DNA of 38,881 nucleotides, taken from assembly GCA_020622105.1 (NCBI GenBank), contig JAHRYP010000024.1:1-38881 (forward strand), written 5' to 3'. Below, in pieces: positions 35,538-38,881 of this stretch. The translations under genes were made by a program, and so were the position numbers. The stretch comes from Methylotenera sp. (GTDB taxonomy: Bacteria; Pseudomonadota; Gammaproteobacteria; Burkholderiales; Methylophilaceae). Positions within the stretch are counted from its first letter, which is position 1; the number at the start of each line of letters is the position of its first letter. The notes below the pieces were generated by a model that saw only the letters and a list, made by a program, of their open reading frames with translations, was not told where the DNA came from and ran no database searches.

Positions 35538-36254
35538 ATGAAATGGGTAGATGCTGACGATCTCATTCCTGATTTCAATGTTCAAGTTCTGGTAATGGTT
35601 GATGGGGACTACCCCCATATAGCAATCAGCTCATATCAAAATGACAACGGTGGGTTTGGTTGGGTCGATATTAAAGAAAATGAGTATGTTTCACATTGGG
35701 CAAGTACAGAATTCCCTGAAACTCAATTATCTAATGATTCAATTTTAAATAGACAACGATCACAGGAACTCTTTGATCATTTATGTAAAGAGTTCGATGA
35801 AGAATATGCTGTCTTTGCTTTAGATTCAATATCATATTCTATTCAAGAATATGACTATAACTGTGATGTAAAATCACCACAGCATTCTGAGTATCAGTTC
35901 TATTCTAAGCTGAGGCGGGATGCGTATGATTTATATAGAGTATGCCAAACACATACCTTTCTTGATAAATATAAATCTGCATGTTGGGCTTTAAAAAATG
36001 ATTTGGGAGTTGTATCTAATCAAATTCTGAATGATCTACCAGAATTAAAAAAACGCGGCAGGCCATCTGCCACTCTGCTGCGAAATAAATTAATCAGAGA
36101 TATCTATGGGTGCTACCCTGCAAGTGAAAAAGGTCATAAAAATGAGGGTAGTCACTTTGAGCTAACTATTGGAATGATTCTTAAGTGGGTTGAGTATCCG
36201 GCACCTACTGATATTCATTCAGTTGTTATTAGGGCATTAAGAACTAAACATTAA
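35538..36254 (+). CDS. Hypothetical protein with DUF551-like N terminus
   Basis: 238 residues from ATG 35538, with AAGGAG ideally spaced. The first 55 residues (MKWVDADDLIPDFNVQVLVM, GWVDIKENEYVSHWAS) follow the W..P....VLV ... VTHW pattern of the DUF551 family found in phages. The remainder is unrecognised: an acidic middle, tyrosine-rich stretches, and the basic patch KKRGRPSATLLRNKLIRD that could touch nucleic acid. Base composition is AT-rich, as in the rest of the element. Function unknown. Confidence 0.65.
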   Translation: MKWVDADDLIPDFNVQVLVMVDGDYPHIAISSYQNDNGGFGWVDIKENEYVSHWASTEFPETQLSNDSILNRQRSQELFDHLCKEFDEEYAVFALDSISYSIQEYDYNCDVKSPQHSEYQFYSKLRRDAYDLYRVCQTHTFLDKYKSACWALKNDLGVVSNQILNDLPELKKRGRPSATLLRNKLIRDIYGCYPASEKGHKNEGSHFELTIGMILKWVEYPAPTDIHSVVIRALRTKH

Positions 36255-36377
36255 CTAAACTAAACTTATAATTTACGTTTAATTTAGTTAATTATTGCAC
36301 TAAAAATTTTATTTATAATTTGTTTTAATCCTCCACATCAATTCGAATTAAACCGAATGATATGAAAAGGAGCGATT
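36255..36377. promoter_or_regulatory. AT-rich control region before the AlpA-like gene
   Basis: 123 bp, mostly A/T. It contains an imperfect inverted repeat AACTAAACTTAT/TTTAATTTAGTT and a dyad ATTCG-N8-CGAAT (36341-36345, 36354-36358), just upstream of AAAAGGAG and ATG 36378. Likely holds the promoter and an operator for the next gene cluster. Confidence 0.4.
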
Positions 36378-36626
36378 ATGGCAACTTCAAACAATTCCCA
36401 ACTATCAATACTTAGGCTTAATAGGCTTACTGTAAAAATAGGACTCGGCAAGTCTGCAATCTATGACAGACTTAATTCAAATAGCCCCCGATATGATTCC
36501 ACTTTTCCCAAGCCTATTAAGTTAGGTGGTGGCAAAAATCCGCCAATAGGTTTTCTTGAGTCAGAGATTGATGGCTGGATTACAGCTCAAGTAGAGAAAA
36601 CTCGTTCTGAGGTTTCATGCTCATGA
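36378..36626 (+). CDS. AlpA-family transcriptional regulator
   Basis: Small MerR/AlpA-like DNA-binding protein; in P4/CP4-57 type elements such proteins control integrase or excision. 82 residues from ATG 36378 after AAAAGGAG. The pattern is plain: ILRLNRLTVKIGLGKSAIYD, then RLNSNSPRYDSTFPKPIKLG, IGFLESEIDGWITAQVEKTR. It heads a compact cluster: the next gene overlaps its stop as ATGA, then the zinc-finger protein and the ATPase follow almost without gaps. Confidence 0.9.
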   Translation: MATSNNSQLSILRLNRLTVKIGLGKSAIYDRLNSNSPRYDSTFPKPIKLGGGKNPPIGFLESEIDGWITAQVEKTRSEVSCS

Positions 36627-36805
36627 GTAAAAATATATCTAAGTCAGGATATTACCGAGAATATCCGTCTGGAGTAGGCCAAATTCGTTCCGGGAAAAAG
36701 GGCGATAACATGGTTAACCTAGACCTTCTAATAGAAAACGGCAGCCGAAAACAAAGACGCTTTGCCTTGCGTGAATTAGCTAAATTAAAAAAGGCGGATG
36801 CCTAG
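36623..36805 (+). CDS. Small basic hypothetical protein, 60 residues
   Basis: ATG 36623 overlaps the stop of the AlpA-like gene (ATGA), so it is probably translated by coupling; ATG 36617 is an in-frame alternative. The product (MSKNISKSGYYREYPSGVGQ ... KQRRFALRELAKLKKADA) is strongly basic, with a likely C-terminal helix, and has no family that I recognise. The zinc-finger gene starts three bases after its stop codon. Confidence 0.55.
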   Translation: MSKNISKSGYYREYPSGVGQIRSGKKGDNMVNLDLLIENGSRKQRRFALRELAKLKKADA

Positions 36806-36807
36806 CT

Positions 36808-37212
36808 ATGGCAGTTGATGATCTTTTAGTTAAGTTAGAACGTGTTCGACCTACAGGTAAGGGCAGGTGGGTGGCAAAGTGTCCAGCTCATCAAGATAGC
36901 AACCCCTCGTTATCTATAAGAGAGCTTGATGATGGCCGGATTTTATTACATGACTTTGCAGGATGCAGCATTGAAGACGTGATTAATTCTTTAGGTTTAA
37001 GTTTTGAAGACCTAATGCCAGGTAAAGTTAATGAGTTGAAAAAGAATGAGCATCGCCCGTTCACCGCTTCTGATGCTTTAAGGTGTGTATCTTTTGAAGC
37101 TTTGTTAGTGGCATCGGCTGCATGTAGAGTGGCAGCGGGACAGCCTATAGATAACAGCGATCGTGAGCGGTTGTTGTTAGCACTGAGTTGCAAAGCACGC
37201 AAGAAAATGTAG
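36808..37212 (+). CDS. CHC2-type zinc-finger (primase-like) protein
   Basis: 134-residue protein with the zinc-binding module of DnaG-type primases as found alone in integrative elements: WVAKCPAHQDSNPSLSI with Cys25 and His28, and LLHDFAGCS with His48 and Cys53. A helical second half follows (ASDALRCVSFEALLVASAAC, then LLLALSCKARKKM). It lacks the catalytic TOPRIM domain, so it is at most a DNA-binding or priming cofactor. ATG 36808 lies 2 bp after the previous stop. Its last 25 bases overlap the helicase-like gene. Confidence 0.88.
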   Translation: MAVDDLLVKLERVRPTGKGRWVAKCPAHQDSNPSLSIRELDDGRILLHDFAGCSIEDVINSLGLSFEDLMPGKVNELKKNEHRPFTASDALRCVSFEALLVASAACRVAAGQPIDNSDRERLLLALSCKARKKM

Positions 37213-38849
37213 ATGCTTATCTAGCCTCGAATTCTAATCTAAATGAATTAGCATCAAATAATTTAGAAGTTATTTTTTATGATCAATCCGGACGAATTGG
37301 AATTAGGCACATTAATGGGAGATTGCCGGATATTGTTGATGCAATATCTCAATCTTTAACTGATAACCATGAATACAATATTTTTATTTATGCCGGGCGA
37401 ATTTCTAGACTTTATGAAATAAAAACAGCTTTACCTAGCATTACAAGGGCTGAAGGTTCTTTAGTTATTCATCCTATTGACCCAATGCATCTTACTGAGT
37501 TGATGGGGCGTGTGGCATCGCACGTTAAGTACGATATGCGTGCTACAGATAAGGCAACAGGTAAAAAAGGTGCATGGGTAAATTGTGATTGTCCTCGCAG
37601 AATTGCGGAGGCTTATTTGTCTAGAGGTTATTGGCCGGAGCTACCAATATTAAATGGATTTGTTGAGGCTCCTACAATAGATGAAGCAGGCAGGTTAATA
37701 GATCAGCCTGGTTATGATAAAAGCAGCGGTTTATATCTAGCATTCTCTAATCAAAGCATAAGTGGATACTCATCACTTCCTACTTTAATTACCAAACAAG
37801 AGGCATCTAAAGCATTAGAAGAGCTGTCTGAGTTAGTCGGTGGTTTCCCTTATGTTAATGCTGCAGATAAATCTGGAATTATCGCTGCAATCATTACAGC
37901 TTTATTAAGGCGAATATTACCATCAGCCCCAATGTTTGCAGTTACGGCACCAATGCCTGGAACGGGGAAAACCTTATTAGCTGAAACAGCTGCAATTATT
38001 TCAACTGGCAGACGCGCTTCAGTTTTATCACTAGGCCATGATGATGCTGAAGCTGAAAAAAGATTAGGTGGGGTTCTACTGGCTGGTGATGCTGCAATAC
38101 TACTAGACAATATAGAACGACCTTTAAGCGGTGATCTATTATGTCAGGTCACTACACAGCCTAGTGTGAGATTAAGGCCGCTTGGTGTATCGAGTGTTAT
38201 CTCTGTACCCACTCATTCATTAATCCTTGCTACTGGTAATAATCTATCAATAGTTGGTGATCTCAAGCGGCGTGTTGTGCTTATTCGTATGGACGCAAAA
38301 ACCGAGCGTCCAGAGCAAAGACCCATCCCCCGTGATCATATTGCTTATGTGCTTTCAAAGCGTGGAAGCATTATTAGAGCAGCATTAGCCGTGACATTGG
38401 CATATCTTCAAAATGATGCTCCAAAGTTAGATTCTCATATTCCATTCGGTAGTTTTGAGCTTTGGGATAAGTTAGTCAGACGGCCTTTATTATGGCTTGG
38501 ATACACTGACCCACTCGGCGGGGCCGAAGCGCTAAGAGATGCGGACCCTGACATGGAGGCCATGCGAGCTTTATTTAATGCCTGGTTGGATATATCAGAA
38601 TTGCAGAATGGTTGCACAGTGGCTGACATTATAAAAGTTGGTAATGACTATATGGTAGGTGGTGACCCATCATACCCTGATATGCGTGATGCATTGCAGC
38701 TGGTTTGCTCCGAGAAAATAAATAGTCGAAGGCTTGGATATTGGCTGAGGTCTCACAAAGACAGAATAGTTGATGGCATTCAGTTATTAAGAGTTGGTGA
38801 AGATGGACATGCAAAGGTTGCAAGATGGAAGGTTATCAAATGCGGGTAA
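37188..38849 (+). CDS. Helicase-like ATPase of integrative elements
   Basis: 553 residues, matching (from memory) the ATPase that follows the CHC2 zinc-finger protein in many proteobacterial islands. Walker A PGTGKT at 257-262, Walker B AILLDN with Asp307, and a sensor-like SLILATGNNLSIVGDLKRRVVL. FGSFELWDKLVRRPLLWLG is typical of this group. Upstream, the variable region starts NLEVIFYDQSG, GRLPDIVDAISQSL. The start is taken as TTG 37188, because no ATG lies near the conserved N terminus; it overlaps the zinc-finger gene by 25 bp. Probably acts in replication or maintenance of the excised element. Confidence 0.82.
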   Translation: MQSTQENVDAYLASNSNLNELASNNLEVIFYDQSGRIGIRHINGRLPDIVDAISQSLTDNHEYNIFIYAGRISRLYEIKTALPSITRAEGSLVIHPIDPMHLTELMGRVASHVKYDMRATDKATGKKGAWVNCDCPRRIAEAYLSRGYWPELPILNGFVEAPTIDEAGRLIDQPGYDKSSGLYLAFSNQSISGYSSLPTLITKQEASKALEELSELVGGFPYVNAADKSGIIAAIITALLRRILPSAPMFAVTAPMPGTGKTLLAETAAIISTGRRASVLSLGHDDAEAEKRLGGVLLAGDAAILLDNIERPLSGDLLCQVTTQPSVRLRPLGVSSVISVPTHSLILATGNNLSIVGDLKRRVVLIRMDAKTERPEQRPIPRDHIAYVLSKRGSIIRAALAVTLAYLQNDAPKLDSHIPFGSFELWDKLVRRPLLWLGYTDPLGGAEALRDADPDMEAMRALFNAWLDISELQNGCTVADIIKVGNDYMVGGDPSYPDMRDALQLVCSEKINSRRLGYWLRSHKDRIVDGIQLLRVGEDGHAKVARWKVIKCG

Positions 38850-38881
38850 TGCAGGTGATAGCGGGTAATGTTCTATACAAC

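Noticed and set aside
1-38881. CRISPR array or rRNA genes
   Set aside because: No regularly spaced direct repeats of 24-40 bp and no rRNA-like conserved blocks were seen on reading through; the only multi-copy short repeats are the dyads and palindromes listed.

Overview
The window looks like chromosome of a betaproteobacterium with moderate-to-low GC. I think Methylophilaceae (Methylotenera/Methylophilus type) is the best guess, from the mix of a Pil-Chp twitching operon, DnaE, AccA-TilS, PurT, RatA-RnfH-SmpB and a one-piece tmRNA. That family placement is recollection of gene content, not a search result.

Layout. (1) 1-7635: the end of a twitching/chemosensory operon, pilI (cut by the window edge), pilJ and chpA/pilL; chpA is broken by three closely spaced frame changes. 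(2) 7636-9312: a palindromic repeat, a hypoxanthine/uracil-type DNA glycosylase, a tiny DUF3012-like lipoprotein gene (59 codons), a small unknown gene and an AT-rich spacer. (3) 9313-15292: dnaE, a striking 106-bp cruciform-forming element, then accA overlapping tilS. (4) 15316-19207: a tesA-type esterase divergent from ybbA-ybbP, the same arrangement as in E. coli. (5) 19208-23223: a TonB-dependent receptor followed by a sigma-54-type response regulator, both carrying frame changes; upstream are two tandem dyads 22 bp apart and a GG-N10-GC promoter candidate. (6) 23371-24997: purT and a group II truncated haemoglobin. (7) 25048-28237: two tandem RhlE-type DEAD-box helicases on the minus strand, convergent with the haemoglobin gene across a strong hairpin. 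(8) 28610-32516: typA/bipA with a clear terminator, a second palindromic repeat, the ratA-rnfH pair divergent from smpB, and ssrA (tmRNA).

(9) From the 3' end of ssrA to the window end is an integrated element: a P4-type tyrosine integrase, a HigBA toxin-antitoxin pair, several unknown small genes with structured leaders, an AlpA-type regulator, a CHC2 zinc-finger primase-like protein and a helicase-like ATPase. Its far end and attR lie outside the window.

The broken genes (chpA, receptor, response regulator) have single- or double-base indels clustered within about 100-200 bp, some at homopolymers, while the downstream reading frames stay intact. That pattern fits consensus errors at least as well as true gene decay. 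The most interesting biology is the possible self-contained sigma-54 circuit (dyads, -24/-12 promoter, receptor, response regulator, no kinase nearby), the dnaE-accA cruciform, and the structured leaders in the ssrA island.
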